Below are positions 51,578 through 61,460 of a stretch of 64,000 nt of DNA, one piece after another. Every line of letters begins with the position of its first letter. Position 1 is the first letter of the stretch. The DNA comes from Hydractinia symbiolongicarpus (Eukaryota; Cnidaria; Hydrozoa; Anthoathecata; Hydractiniidae): contig NC_079883.1 of NCBI RefSeq assembly GCF_029227915.1, positions 32,428,001 to 32,492,000 of the forward strand, in the 5' to 3' direction. The translations under genes were made by a program, and so were the position numbers. A model generated the notes under the pieces. That model was given only the letters and a program-made list of their open reading frames with translations. It was not told the origin of the DNA and made no database searches.

Positions 51578-53012
51578 ACTTATCATTTACATTCTTATAT
51601 TTTATAGGATTTGGTTTCATGCCACAAGAATTTTCTAAAATATTGATGTAGTATTCGTTGAAAAGTTTGGTTAACTGTTTTTTATCAGTAACTAAACTTT
51701 CATTTTGAACGATCGCTATATCTCCTTTGCTTATTCCACTTTTATTTGATATCAAGGGTTTAACAGTTTCCCAAAACGTTTTTTTGGAAATAAAACCTGA
51801 TTCTGTTACCCTTTTGAAATGGTTTTTGATAGCCTTTTTGCGTAAATTTACACACTTGTTTCTCTGTTTCTTGTACGTGATTTTGTTTTCAGAAGTAGGA
51901 TTTTTATTGTATTTATTTTTGAACCTAGACCTTGTATATATTGCCTTTTTTAACTCTTTTGTCATAAATGGTGCCTCGTTTCCACGCAGAGTTTTTTGCT
52001 TTTGTGGGGCATGCTTTTCTATGATAGATGTGAAAACATTGATGAGGTTTTCATAATTCAGTTCAGGATCTTTACTATTACAAATAAAATTTGCGTTCTC
52101 AACATCACGTAAAAAATTGGCTTCATTAAAATTTTTGTAACTTCTGTAAATAATTTTCTTGGATGCTAAGCGTGCTAAATGAGATTTTAAAAATGTTGTT
52201 ACCATTTGATGATGATCACTTAATCCTGTTTCACATGTTAGTGTGTGTTGAAAACATCTGGGTCTATTTGTAAGAATGACATCTATAGCTGTTCCGTTAG
52301 GACTAGCAAAACAGGTTTTGTTTTTGACAAGATTTTCAAGACTAAAAATATCACAGAAATTATTTAAGGTTTCGAAACCAGAATCGTTCGAGTTATGGCA
52401 ATCGATATTTATATCACCCATAATTATTATGTTTTCGACTTTAGATAGAGCTTTATTTAAAGCTATCTCTAATTCCTCAAAAAAGTTGTTTAAGTTTGAA
52501 TAATGAGGTGGTCTATAAATACTGATAACTGTCCATTTTTTATTTCTTATCGTTAATTCTGAGCAAATGATTTCATTATTTGTTATACCCAAATCATTAA
52601 CATGTCTACAGGCTACTCCTTTCTTAACATATTCAATTAACCCTCCTCCATTTTTGTTCCTATCTTTTCTAGTTCTAATTTCATAGTTATTAATATAGAA
52701 TTGTTCGTTTGGAAAACTCTCATCTAGTTTGGTTTCAGCAAATACAAAATAATCAGGTGAAAATTTTGTCAGAATTTCTCTTGCATCAATTATTTTGTTT
52801 CTGAGACTATTAATGTTTAAATAGCCTAAAAGAGGATTGGAAGGGTACTTAATTCGTAATTTATGTATTTCATCTAAAGAACTTTGGTGAGAATTATGTG
52901 TCGGATTTTGATCATTTCTATATTGACTCCCAACACATTCATCAGGAATATCAGATTTATTATCATCGCAAACTAGTCCAAGCCTATGGAATACCCCTGC
53001 TGATCTAAAAAA
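51578..53012 (-). CDS. Retrotransposon ORF2, N-terminal part: endonuclease (3' end cut by the inversion)
   Basis: Encodes the apurinic/apyrimidinic-type (EEP family) endonuclease that nicks target DNA to prime reverse transcription. The frame is open for 478 codons from 53012, just after a TAA at 53015-53013. It contains no ATG before the endonuclease domain, so it is probably read by frameshift from ORF1. Motifs in order: LNINSLR (Asn67), FVFAETKLDESF (Glu94), GGGLIEYVKKG, ISIYRPPH, MGDINID (Asp200, Asn202), AIDVILTNRP (Asp244), GLSDHHQ (Asp266, His267). All expected catalytic residues are present. The C-terminal part (FWETVKPLISNKS, LFNEYYINIL) is the usual linker towards the RT. Element sequence stops at 51578 within a Ser codon. 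The frame then reads 12 satellite-derived codons to a stop near 51540. The RT half lies on the other strand from 54489, with about 100 linker codons missing (estimated from related elements), so no whole ORF2 can be made. Confidence 0.88.
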
Positions 53013-54409
53013 TTATTTATAAAAGCTATAAAATTTCGTGCTAACATTATCTTACCATTCTCTCGTAAATGTATGCCATCTTTCCATAGGTGTTCTTCTC
53101 TGATATTGTTGTGTCTGATGTAGCCATAACCGTGTAGATCGGATCCTTCTCTTAATAGTTTGTTAATACTGTTTATTCTATCAGAGTCGACACGTCTGCT
53201 CGTAACCAAGGCAGAGATAAAAACTTTTTCTACTCCGTTACGCACACATTTTTTCCCGATGTCCAGGATCTGTTCGGCAATTTTGTTATCTGACGCTGCA
53301 TTTAGATGACTTGATAAAAGATTGTTGATTCCTACATGGATAACGACAATATCAGGTTTTTCTTGTTCCAGTGTTGGTTGTACGTAATAATTTAAGTTTT
53401 CGACACTTGCTCCTGGGAATATCTTAAATCTCACATTTCCATTTTTTATTTGCTCATTAAATTCTTTCACTCGAATACCTTTTGGTATACTATCGGTCAT
53501 TATCCGTATCTTCTTAGAATGGTGTACATTTTGATGCTCAAGATTCGTAGCTAATTGATCTCTTTCGGGAAACGGATTGATAACAGGGTTGGGTCTTCGT
53601 CTGTGTGTTACATTATTTTTAAAGATATTTGACGAACGAATATGGTTGTTAACATCTACGTGGTGCGTATTTTGACTCTCCTTCGTAAAATTACAATCTT
53701 GATCACCCCAACTTTGTTGATTAGAATCGTCATTAACTTCAACTCTTAGGTCGTTAAATCTGTTATGATGTAATTCTTCATTTCTATTAACTTTATTTGT
53801 AGAAAACCTTGAGGGACCTTTGATTACGTTGTTCCATTGATTATGCTGTTTAATCGGTTCCACATGTTTACACGTTTCAACTGAATGATCACGTTGATTA
53901 CTGTTTAAAATTTCGCTAACCAATTTTTTGTAATCCTTTATTTCTTCTTTAAGGAAATCTATTTCACTCCTCAGTTGTTTAATTAAAATATTTGACGAGT
54001 TGTCCCCGATCTTGCTCAGTTTATACGAAATAAATTCTTTTAAATCGCAAACCTGTGTTGTCAAACTTTTAAATTTAATAAACTGGCCAAAATTTTTAAC
54101 TTCTTCCTCGTACAGATATCCACTTTTATCTTCGATTAAATCGTCAACAACATCTTTCTTTTCCTCTGAAAAAGATTCGTCTGTGCTATTTTCTTTCTCC
54201 TCTTCTACTTGTTTCACAAATAAATAACTTTCTGTACCATTTCTCTCCGTTTTGTTTAATATATTCTGTTGACATAAATCTTTTAGCGTTTGCTCAATAA
54301 TTTCAGGATGCAAGTCTTTTGTGTTAGTTACTATGCTGTCATAGTCAGCTTTCTTTTTCCTTCTATGTATTTCTTTAACAGAATTTAAAACAATATTTTC
54401 AAACTCCAT
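52973..54409 (-). CDS. Retrotransposon ORF1: SGNH/GDSL-type hydrolase with coiled coil
   Basis: A 478-codon ORF starting at ATG 54409-54407. Residues about 1-65 are charged and helical, with a winged-helix-like look (inference). About 65-100 are acidic. About 118-170 contain heptad-like leucines (LRSEIDFLKEEIKDYKKL) that fit a coiled coil for self-association. About 170-300 are Asn/His-rich and probably disordered. Residues 300-470 form an SGNH hydrolase: IRIMTDS (Ser307), FPGAS (Gly333), HVGINN (Gly360, Asn362) and WKDGIHL (Asp444, His447), so the catalytic set looks complete. Block I has TDS where GDS is usual. CR1-group ORF1 proteins are known to carry such an esterase domain; ORF1 proteins generally bind element RNA, and the role of the hydrolase is unresolved. 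There is no zinc knuckle or RRM that I can see. The ORF1 stop (TAG, 52975-52973) overlaps ORF2 in the -1 frame. Confidence 0.9.
   Translation of the reverse strand: MEFENIVLNSVKEIHRRKKKADYDSIVTNTKDLHPEIIEQTLKDLCQQNILNKTERNGTESYLFVKQVEEEKENSTDESFSEEKKDVVDDLIEDKSGYLYEEEVKNFGQFIKFKSLTTQVCDLKEFISYKLSKIGDNSSNILIKQLRSEIDFLKEEIKDYKKLVSEILNSNQRDHSVETCKHVEPIKQHNQWNNVIKGPSRFSTNKVNRNEELHHNRFNDLRVEVNDDSNQQSWGDQDCNFTKESQNTHHVDVNNHIRSSNIFKNNVTHRRRPNPVINPFPERDQLATNLEHQNVHHSKKIRIMTDSIPKGIRVKEFNEQIKNGNVRFKIFPGASVENLNYYVQPTLEQEKPDIVVIHVGINNLLSSHLNAASDNKIAEQILDIGKKCVRNGVEKVFISALVTSRRVDSDRINSINKLLREGSDLHGYGYIRHNNIREEHLWKDGIHLRENGKIMLARNFIAFINNFLDQQGYSIGLD
53006..53012 (-). promoter_or_regulatory. Candidate -1 frameshift heptamer T TTT TTA at the ORF1/ORF2 overlap
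   Basis: In the ORF1 frame the codons AAT TTT TTA give the heptamer T TTT TTA, a canonical -1 slippery sequence. The -1 frame has a TAA immediately upstream (53015-53013) and is open from the heptamer through the whole endonuclease. ORF1 stops ten codons later. Six bases downstream, CAGGGGTATT (52999-52990) could pair with GATATTCCTG (52952-52943) across a 37-nt loop. That stem has three G-U pairs, so its support is modest. Position, frame and the missing ORF2 start codon all agree; use in vivo is inferred. Confidence 0.6.
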
Positions 54410-54488
54410 TTGTCAACAGTTAAACAACAAGTTTTACTAAGTTTTAAAAACACGTCCGCTCCGTCCGCTTGCTAAGAAAGTTATAAGT
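54410..54488 (-). promoter_or_regulatory. Retrotransposon 5'UTR (inverted), possible internal promoter
   Basis: About 79 bases precede the ORF1 ATG on the minus strand and end at the inversion breakpoint. On the plus strand 54453-54469 reads CGTCCGCT twice in a row (CGTCCGCTCCGTCCGCT), a GC-rich direct repeat unlike the AT-rich surroundings. Non-LTR elements need an internal promoter at their 5' end, and this is the only candidate region in this copy. Whether it is the complete 5' end needs comparison with other copies. Confidence 0.5.
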
Positions 54489-54492
54489 TTTT
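54480..54492. other. Inversion breakpoint inside the retrotransposon
   Basis: Left of this point the element reads 5'UTR/ORF1 on the minus strand. Right of it the RT frame begins in mid-protein (LDKGGKDKTKISNYRPVS) with a stop (TAA, 54473-54475) just upstream and no start codon. The switch therefore lies at about 54476-54491, most likely near 54488. It joins the 5' end of the element to the interior of ORF2. Confidence 0.8.
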
Positions 54493-55849
54493 GGATAAGG
54501 GAGGAAAAGATAAAACTAAAATATCAAACTACAGGCCTGTCAGTGTTTTAAATGTTTTTTCTAAATTTTACGAAAGGGTTATGAAAGAACAAATAACCGC
54601 TTATATGGAATCAAAATTGTCGATTTTTCTCTCCGCCTATAGGAAATGCTATAGTACCCAACAAGTACTAATTCGCTTAATAGAGGAATGGAAGAGTAAA
54701 CTTGATAAGAATTATGTGGTGGGTGCGATCTTGATGGATCTTTCAAAAGCTTTTGACTGTGTACCACATGACTTACTAATTGCGAAACTAGCTGCTTATG
54801 GATTTGACAATAAGTCTCTTCAATTCATTCTATCTTATCTTACTGATAGAGAGCAAGCCACTCGAATAAATGGGATCTATAGTCTATTTCAAATTATCTT
54901 ATCTGGTGTACCACAAGGTTCTATTTTGGGACCTATCATATTCAATATATTTATAAATGATTTGTTTCTTTTTATAGAAAAATATAAGCTACATAATTAC
55001 GCTGATGATAACACAATATCCAACTTCTCAAATTCTATTCCTAATTTGATAAATACTTTAGAAAACGAAGCTAAAACTGCCCTCTCCTGGTTAAAAGAGA
55101 ATAAAATGATTGCAAACCCTGAAAAGTTTCACTCGATAATTCTGACAAAGAATAAGGCAGATAATTTAGGTCTAAAATTTAATATAGGAAATAAAACTAT
55201 TGAAAGTGAAAATAACGTGAAATTACTAGGTGTGACTATAGACAATAAATTAAATTTTGACAGACACGTTAGTGATTTGTGTCGCAAAGCATCAGCCCAA
55301 CTAAATGCCTTATTTCGATCTAGAAGTTTCTTATCCTTTCAAGCAAAATATATTTTAGTTCAAAGTTTTATCTACGCAAATTTCAATTATTGTTCCCTTA
55401 TATGGCATTTTTCTTCTTCTAAATCTTTATCTAAAGTCGAAATGATACAAAAACGAGCATTAAGATTTCTGTATAATGATACGGTAAGTACATACGAAAA
55501 TTTACTTAAAAATTCCAGCAAGAGTCACATGAATGTAAATCGCTTACGGTCATTGTGTATAGAAATCTCTAAAACTATAAATAACAGCAGCCCTCTTTTT
55601 ATGAAAGATATATTTTGTTTAAATGATAACGGTAGGACAGTCAGAGAACAAAATACAAATAATTTGGTAGTCTCAAGGAAAAGGACCGCGACTTTTGGAA
55701 CTAATAGCTTATCAGCCCTGGGACCAAAGATTTGGAATAACCTACCATCACATTTGAAACGATGTGACAACCTTAAAGTTTTTAAAAGCATGATTAAAAT
55801 GTGGGACGGATCTAAATGTAACTGTGATGAATGTAAGGTCCCTTTATAG
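54489..55849 (+). CDS. Retrotransposon ORF2, C-terminal part: reverse transcriptase (5' end missing)
   Basis: Encodes the RNA-dependent DNA polymerase of the element. The frame is open from about 54476 to TAG 55847-55849, with no Met at the start, because the codons before Leu-Asp-Lys-Gly-Gly were lost at the inversion. Numbering from 54491: ISNYRPVSVLN (11-21, RT block 1), AYRKCYSTQQVL (49-60), LMDLSKAFDC (81-90, first catalytic Asp83), SGVPQGSILGP (138-148), YADD (170-173, the other catalytic Asp pair), KLLGVTIDNKLNF (RT thumb side). The C-terminus has ALGPKIWNNLPSHLK and a Cys cluster (CNCDEC) just before the stop, typical of CR1/Jockey-type ORF2 ends. There is no RNase H domain, as usual in this group. 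The sequence is uninterrupted over about 450 codons. The endonuclease half is at 51578-53012 on the other strand. Confidence 0.92.
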
Positions 55850-56023
55850 AACTTTGTTGTTATTATTGTTTATATATATAAAAAAAATGATTTTATTTAA
55901 TTGTAAACATAAAAAAAAATTTAGTCGATTTAGATTAGTTTTCTTAATTACTTTTTTTTTGGAAACTATTGTAAATATGTGAATAATCGACTTTAAATAA
56001 ATTGAAAAGAAAAAGAAAAGAAA
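55850..56023 (+). other. Retrotransposon 3'UTR and AAAAG-rich tail
   Basis: A short AT-rich 3'UTR of about 175 bp follows the RT stop. AATAAA lies at 55996-56001, and the element ends in GAAAAGAAAAAGAAAAGAAA directly against the AGTG target duplication. A short-period tail instead of pure poly(A) fits CR1/L2-type elements, whose RT recognises a specific 3' end. Frames on the opposite strand here are artefacts of the A/T runs. Confidence 0.75.
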
Positions 56024-56027
56024 AGTG
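56024..56027. repeat. Target-site duplication AGTG, right
   Basis: This is the partner of 51574-51577. It directly follows the AAAAG-type tail, after which satellite B resumes in the phase at which it stopped. Confidence 0.65.
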
Positions 56028-58320
56028 TAATCGCTGAGTTCCGGCAATCACGTCAAATTAAAAAGAATGTTATTTCTTGGAGTCCAATTGTCTCATTTAT
56101 CACATTGCTCAGGTCACAGTCCAAAGTTAGTTCAATTAAGTCCCACAGTCAATCGTTTCATTGTTAAAAGCGATGCAACCTAGTAATATCAAAAAATATC
56201 GCTAAATACATGTTGGTGCGTATTTGTGACACAACCGTTGAAACTCAACCGGACTGACACCGTTAGAAAGACAATGAAATGGAGTTTTTGAAACTGTCGC
56301 TATTTCCACAGCGCGCGATTACGTTTAGGATTGGTCCCACAATAAAAAAATGACTTTTTTTAACTTAATTCTTAAATGAAGCGCTACCACAGAGCCAAGT
56401 GTAATCGCTAAGTTTCGGCAATCATGTCAAATTAAGAAGAATGTTTTTTCTTGGAGTCCAATTGTCTCATTTTTCACATTTATCAGGTCACAGTCCAAAG
56501 TTAGTTCAATTAAGTCCCACAGTCAATCGTTTTATTGTTAAAAGCTATGCAACCTAGTAATATCAAAAAAATATCGCTAAATACATGTTGGTACGAATAT
56601 GTGACACAACCGTCGAAACTCAAACGGACTGAAACCGTTAGAAAGTCAATGAAATTTAGTTTTTGAAACTGTCGCTATTTCTTCAGCGGGCGATAACGGA
56701 TAGGATTGGTACCACAGTAAAGAATGACTTATTTATCTAAACTCTTAAATAAAGCGCTACCACAGCGACCAGTGTAATCGCTGAGTTCCGGCAATCACGT
56801 CAAATTTAGAAGAATGTTATTTCTTGGAGTCCAATTGTCTGATTTTTCACATTTATCAGGTCACAGTCCAAAGTTAGTTCAATTAAGTCCCACAGTCAAC
56901 GTTTCATTGTTAAAAGCGATGCAACCTAGTAATATCAGAAAAATATCGCTAAATACATGTTGGTACGAATATGTGACCCAACCGTTGTAACTCAAACGGA
57001 CTGACACCGTTAGAAAGTCAATAAAATGTAGTTTTTGAAACTGTCGCTATTTCTTCAGCGCGCGTTAACGGTTAGGATTGGTCCCACAATAAAAAAATGA
57101 CATTTTTATCTTAATTCTTAAATGAAGCGCTACCACAGAGCCAAGTGTAATCGCTAAGTTTCGGCAATCATGTCAAATTAAGAAGAATGTTATTTCTTGG
57201 AGTCCAATTGTCTCATTTATCACATTTATCAGGCCAGAGTCCAAAGTTAGTTCAATTAAGTCCCACAGTCAATCGTTTCATAGTTAAAAGCGATGCAACC
57301 TAGTAATATCAGAAAAATATCGCTAAATACATGTTGGTACGAATATGTGACACAACCGTTGAGACTCAAACGGACTGACACCGTTAGAAAGTCAATGAAA
57401 TGTAGTTTTTGAAAGTGTCGCTTTTTCTTCAACGCGCGCTAACGGCTAGGATAGGTCCCACAGTAAAAAAAATGACTTTTTTTAGCTTAATTTTTAAATG
57501 AAGCGCTACCACAGTGCCCAATGTAATCGCTGAGTTCCAGCAATCACGTCAAATTAAGAAGAATGTTATTTCTTGGAGTCCAATTGTCTCATTTATCACA
57601 TTGATCAGGTCAGAGTCTAAAGTTAGTTCAAGTAAATCCAACAGTCAATCGTTTCATAGTTAAAAACGATGCAACCTAGTAATATCAGAAAAATATCGCT
57701 AAATACATGTTGGTACGAATATGTGACCAAACCGTTGTAACTGAAACGGACTGACACCGTCAGAAAGTCAATGAAATGTAGTTTTTGAAACTGTCGCTAT
57801 TTCTTCAGCGGGCGGTAACGGATAGGATTGGTACCACAGTAAAGAATGACTTATTTATCTAAACTCTTAAATGAAGCGCTACCACAGTGTCCAGTGTAAT
57901 CGCTGAGTTCCGGCAATCACGTCAAATTATAAAGAATGTTATTTCTTGGAGTCCAATTGTCTCATTTACCACATTTATCAGGTCACAGTCCAAAGTTAGT
58001 CCAATTAAGTCCCACAGTCAATCGTTTCATTGTTGAAAGCGATGCAACCTAGTAATATCAGAAAAATATCGCTAAACACATGTTGGTACGAATATGTGAC
58101 CCAACCGTTGTAATTCAAACGGACTGACACCGTTAGAAAGTCAATGAAATGTAGTTTTTGAAAGTGTCGCTTTTTCTTCAACGCGCGCTAACGGCTAGGA
58201 TAGGTTCCACAGTAAAAAAAATGACTTTTTAGCTTAATTTTTAATTGAAGCGCTACCACAGTGCCCAGTGTAATCGCTGAGTTCCGGCAATCACGTCAAA
58301 TTAACAAGACTGTTCTTTCT

Positions 58321-61300
58321 TGGAGTCCAATTGTCTCATTTACCACATTTATCAGGTCACAGTCCAAAGTTAGTCCAATTAAGTCCCACAGTCAATCGTT
58401 TCATTGTTGAAAGCGATGCAACCTAGTAATATCAGAAAAATATCGCTAAATACATGTTGGTACGAATATGTGACCCAACCGTTGTAACTCAAACGGACTG
58501 ACACCGTTAGCAAGTCAATGAAATGTAGTTTTTGAAACTGTCGCTATTTCTTCATCGCGCGTTAACGGTTAGGATTGGTCCCACAATAAAAAAATGACAT
58601 TTTTATCTTAATACTTAAATGAAGCGCTACCACAGAGCCCAGTGTAATCGCTGAGTTCCGGCAATCACGTCAAATTAAAAAGAATGTTATTTCTTGGAGT
58701 CCAATTGTCTCATTTATCACATTGCTCAGGTCACAGTCCAAAGTTAGTTCAATTAAGTCCCACAGTCAATCGTTTCATTGTTAAAAGCGATGCAACCTAG
58801 TAATATCAAAAATTATCGCTAAATACATGTTGGTACGTATTTGTGACACAACCGTTAAAACTCAAACGGACTGACACCATTAGAAAGACAATGAAATGGA
58901 GTTTTTGAAACTGTCGCAATTTCCACAGCGCGCGATTACGTCTAGGATTGGTCCCACAATAAAAAATGACTTTTTTTAACTTAATTCTTAAATGAAGCGC
59001 TACCACAGAGCCAAGTGTAATCGCTAAGTTTCGGCAATCATGTCAAATTAAGAAGAATGTTATTTCTTGGAGTCCAATTGTCTCATTTATCACATTTATC
59101 AGGCCAGAGTCCAAAGTTAGTTCAATTAAGTCCCACAGTCAATCGTTTCATAGTTAAAAGCGATGCAACGTAGTAATATCAGAAAAATATCGCTAAATAC
59201 ATGTTGGTACGAATATGTGACACAACCGTTGAAACTCAAACGGACTGACACCGCTAGAAAGTCAATGAAATGTAGTTTTTGAAAGTGTCGCTTTTTCTTC
59301 AACGCGCGCTAACGGCTAGGATAGGTCCCACAGTAAAAAAAATGACTTTTTTTAGCTTAATTTTTAAATGAAGCGCTACCACAGTGCCCAATGTAATCGC
59401 TGAGTTCCGGCAATCACGTCAAATTAAGAAGAATGTTATTTCTTGGAGTCCAATTGTCTCATTTATCACATTGATCAGGTCAGAGTCTAAAGTTAGTTCA
59501 AGTAAGTCCAACAGTCAATCGTTTCATAGTTAAAAACGATGCAACCTAGTAATATCAGAAAAATATCGCTAAACACATGTTGGTACGAATATGTGACCCA
59601 ACCGTTGTAACTCAAACGGACTGACACCGTTAGAAAGTCAATGAAATGTAGTTTTTGAAACTGTCGCTATTTCTTCAGCGGGCGGTAACGGATAGGATTG
59701 GTACCACAGTAAAGAATGACTTATTTATCTAAACTCTTAAATGAAGCGCTACCACAGTGTCCAGTGTAATCGCTGAGTTCCGGCAATCACGTCAAATTAT
59801 CAAGAATGTTATTTCTTGGAGTCCAATTGTCTCATTTACCACATTTATCAGGTCACAGTCCAAAGTTAGTCCAATTAAGTCCCACAGTCAATCGTTTCAT
59901 TGTTGAAAGCGATGCAACCTAGTAATATCACAAAAATATCGCTAAATACATGTTGGTACGAATATGTGACCCAACCGTTGTAACTCAAACGGACTGACAC
60001 CGTTAGCAAGTCAATGAAATGTAGTTTTTGAAACTGTCGCTATTTCTTCATCGCGCGTTAACGGTTAGGATTGGTCCCACAATAAAAAAATGACATTTTT
60101 ATCTTAATACTTAAATGAAGCGCTACCACAGAGCCCAGTGTAATCGCTGAGTTCCGGCAATCACGTCAAATTAAAAAGAATGTTATTTCTTGGAGTCCAA
60201 TTGTCTCATTTATCACATTGCTCAGGTCACAGTCCAAAGTTAGTTCAATTAAGTCCCACAGTCAATCGTTTCATTGTTAAAAGCGATGCAACCTAGTAAT
60301 ATCAAAAATTATCGCTAAATACATGTTGGTACGTATTTGTGACACAACCGTTAAAACTCAAACGGACTGACACCGTTAGAAAGACAATGAAATGGAGTTT
60401 TTGAAACTGTCGCAATTTCCACAGCGCGCGATTACGTCTAGGATTGGTCCCACAATAAAAAATGACTTTTTTTAACTTAATTCTTAAATGAAGCGCTACC
60501 ACAGAGCCAAGTGTAATCGCTAAGTTTCGGCAATCATGTCAAATTAAGAAGAATGTTATTTCTTGGAGTCCAATTGTCTCATTTATCACATTTATCAGGC
60601 CAGAGTCCAAAGTTAGTTCAATTAAGTCCCACAGTCAATCGTTTCATAGTTAAAAGCGATGCAACGTAGTAATATCAGAAAAATATCGCTAAATACATTT
60701 TGGTACGAATATGTGACACAACCGTTGAAACTCAAACGGACTGACACCGCTAGAAAGTCAATGAAATGTAGTTTTTGAAAGTGTCGCTTTTTCTTCAACG
60801 CGCGCTAACGGCTAGGATAGGTCCCACAGTAAAAAAAATGACTTTTTTTAGCTTAATTTTTAAATGAAGCGCTACCACAGTGCCCAATGTAATCGCTGAG
60901 TTCCGGCAATCACGTCAAATTAAGAAGAATGTTATTTCTTGGAGTCCAATTGTCTCATTTATCACATTGATCAGGTCAGAGTCTAAAGTTAGTTCAAGTA
61001 AGTCCAACAGTCAATCGTTTCATAGTTAAAAACGATGCAACCTAGTAATATCAGAAAAATATCGCTAAACACATGTTGGTACGAATATGTGACCCAACCG
61101 TTGTAACTCAAACGGACTGACACCGTTAGAAAGTCAATGAAATGTAGTTTTTGAAACTGTCGCTATTTCTTCAGCGGGCGGTAACGGATAGGATTGGTAC
61201 CACAGTAAAGAATGACTTATTTATCTAAACTCTTAAATGAAGCGCTACCACAGTGTCCAGTGTAATCGCTGAGTTCCGGCAATCACGTCAAATTATCAAG

Positions 61301-61460
61301 AATGTTATTTCTTGGAGTCCAATTGTCTCATTTACCACATTTATCAGGTCACAGTCCAAAGTTAGTCCAATTAAGTCCCACAGTCAATCGTTTCATTGTT
61401 GAAAGCGATGCAACCTAGTAATATCAGAAAAATATCGCTAAATACATGTTGGTACGAATA
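58321..61460. repeat. 1496-bp (four-monomer) tandem duplication in satellite B
   Basis: The frames at 58806 and 60302 and the GGGCGGTAACGG variant at 59680 and 61176 are each offset by 1496 bp. Copies are about 58321-59816 and 59817-61312, with identity running to about 61460. Private shared variants include CCGTTAGCAAGTCAATG, TTCATCGCGCGTTAACGG and GATGCAACGTAG. A differing base (ACACCATTAG near 58875 against ACACCGTTAG near 60371) shows the copies are not perfectly identical. Confidence 0.8.

Larger units (their letters stand above)
51578..56023 (+). mobile_element. CR1-like non-LTR retrotransposon with inverted 5' segment
   Basis: A 4446-bp insertion interrupts one satellite B monomer. 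In sense order the element has a 5'UTR of about 80 bp, ORF1 (SGNH hydrolase), ORF2 (apurinic-type endonuclease, then reverse transcriptase), a 3'UTR and an AAAAG-rich tail. The RT, 3'UTR and tail are on the plus strand (from about 54489 to 56023). The 5'UTR, ORF1 and endonuclease half of ORF2 are inverted (about 54488 down to 51578). This is the structure expected from twin priming during target-primed reverse transcription: one cDNA copies the 3' part, and a second, primed from the other target end inside ORF2, copies to the 5' end. No LTRs are present. ORF order and the SGNH-type ORF1 fit the CR1 group; the exact clade is uncertain. Preserved frames are open throughout, so the insertion is probably recent. 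Strand is given for the 3' end. Confidence 0.93.
49370..56850. repeat. 1869-bp (five-monomer) satellite B repeat whose second copy holds the retrotransposon
   Basis: The GCCCAGTGTAATCGCTGAG stretch at 49701 corresponds to the interrupted site at 51570-51577 plus 56028 onwards; the two G positions 49708 and 51577 are 1869 bp apart. After the insertion the right flank follows the 49709 copy, sharing private variants such as TTGGTGCGTATTTG, CTCAACCGGACTG and ATGAAATGGAG. Identity fades by about 56850-57000. The uninterrupted copy serves as an internal empty site. Confidence 0.8.

Noticed and set aside
51727-52056. Plus-strand frames opposite the endonuclease and ORF1 (51727-52056, 52276-52503, 54000-54227) and minus-strand frames opposite the RT (54579-54767, 55525-55791)
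   Set aside because: Shadows of the real retrotransposon coding frames, in low-complexity AT-rich codons and without domains.
51578-56023. Two independent retrotransposon insertions in opposite directions
   Set aside because: There is one tail, one pair of flanking AGTG copies, no satellite DNA between the halves, and the two parts together make up one element almost without overlap.
58806-59006. 66-codon minus-strand frames in satellite B (also 60302-60502)
   Set aside because: Two copies of one frame created by the 1496-bp duplication, with no protein-like features.
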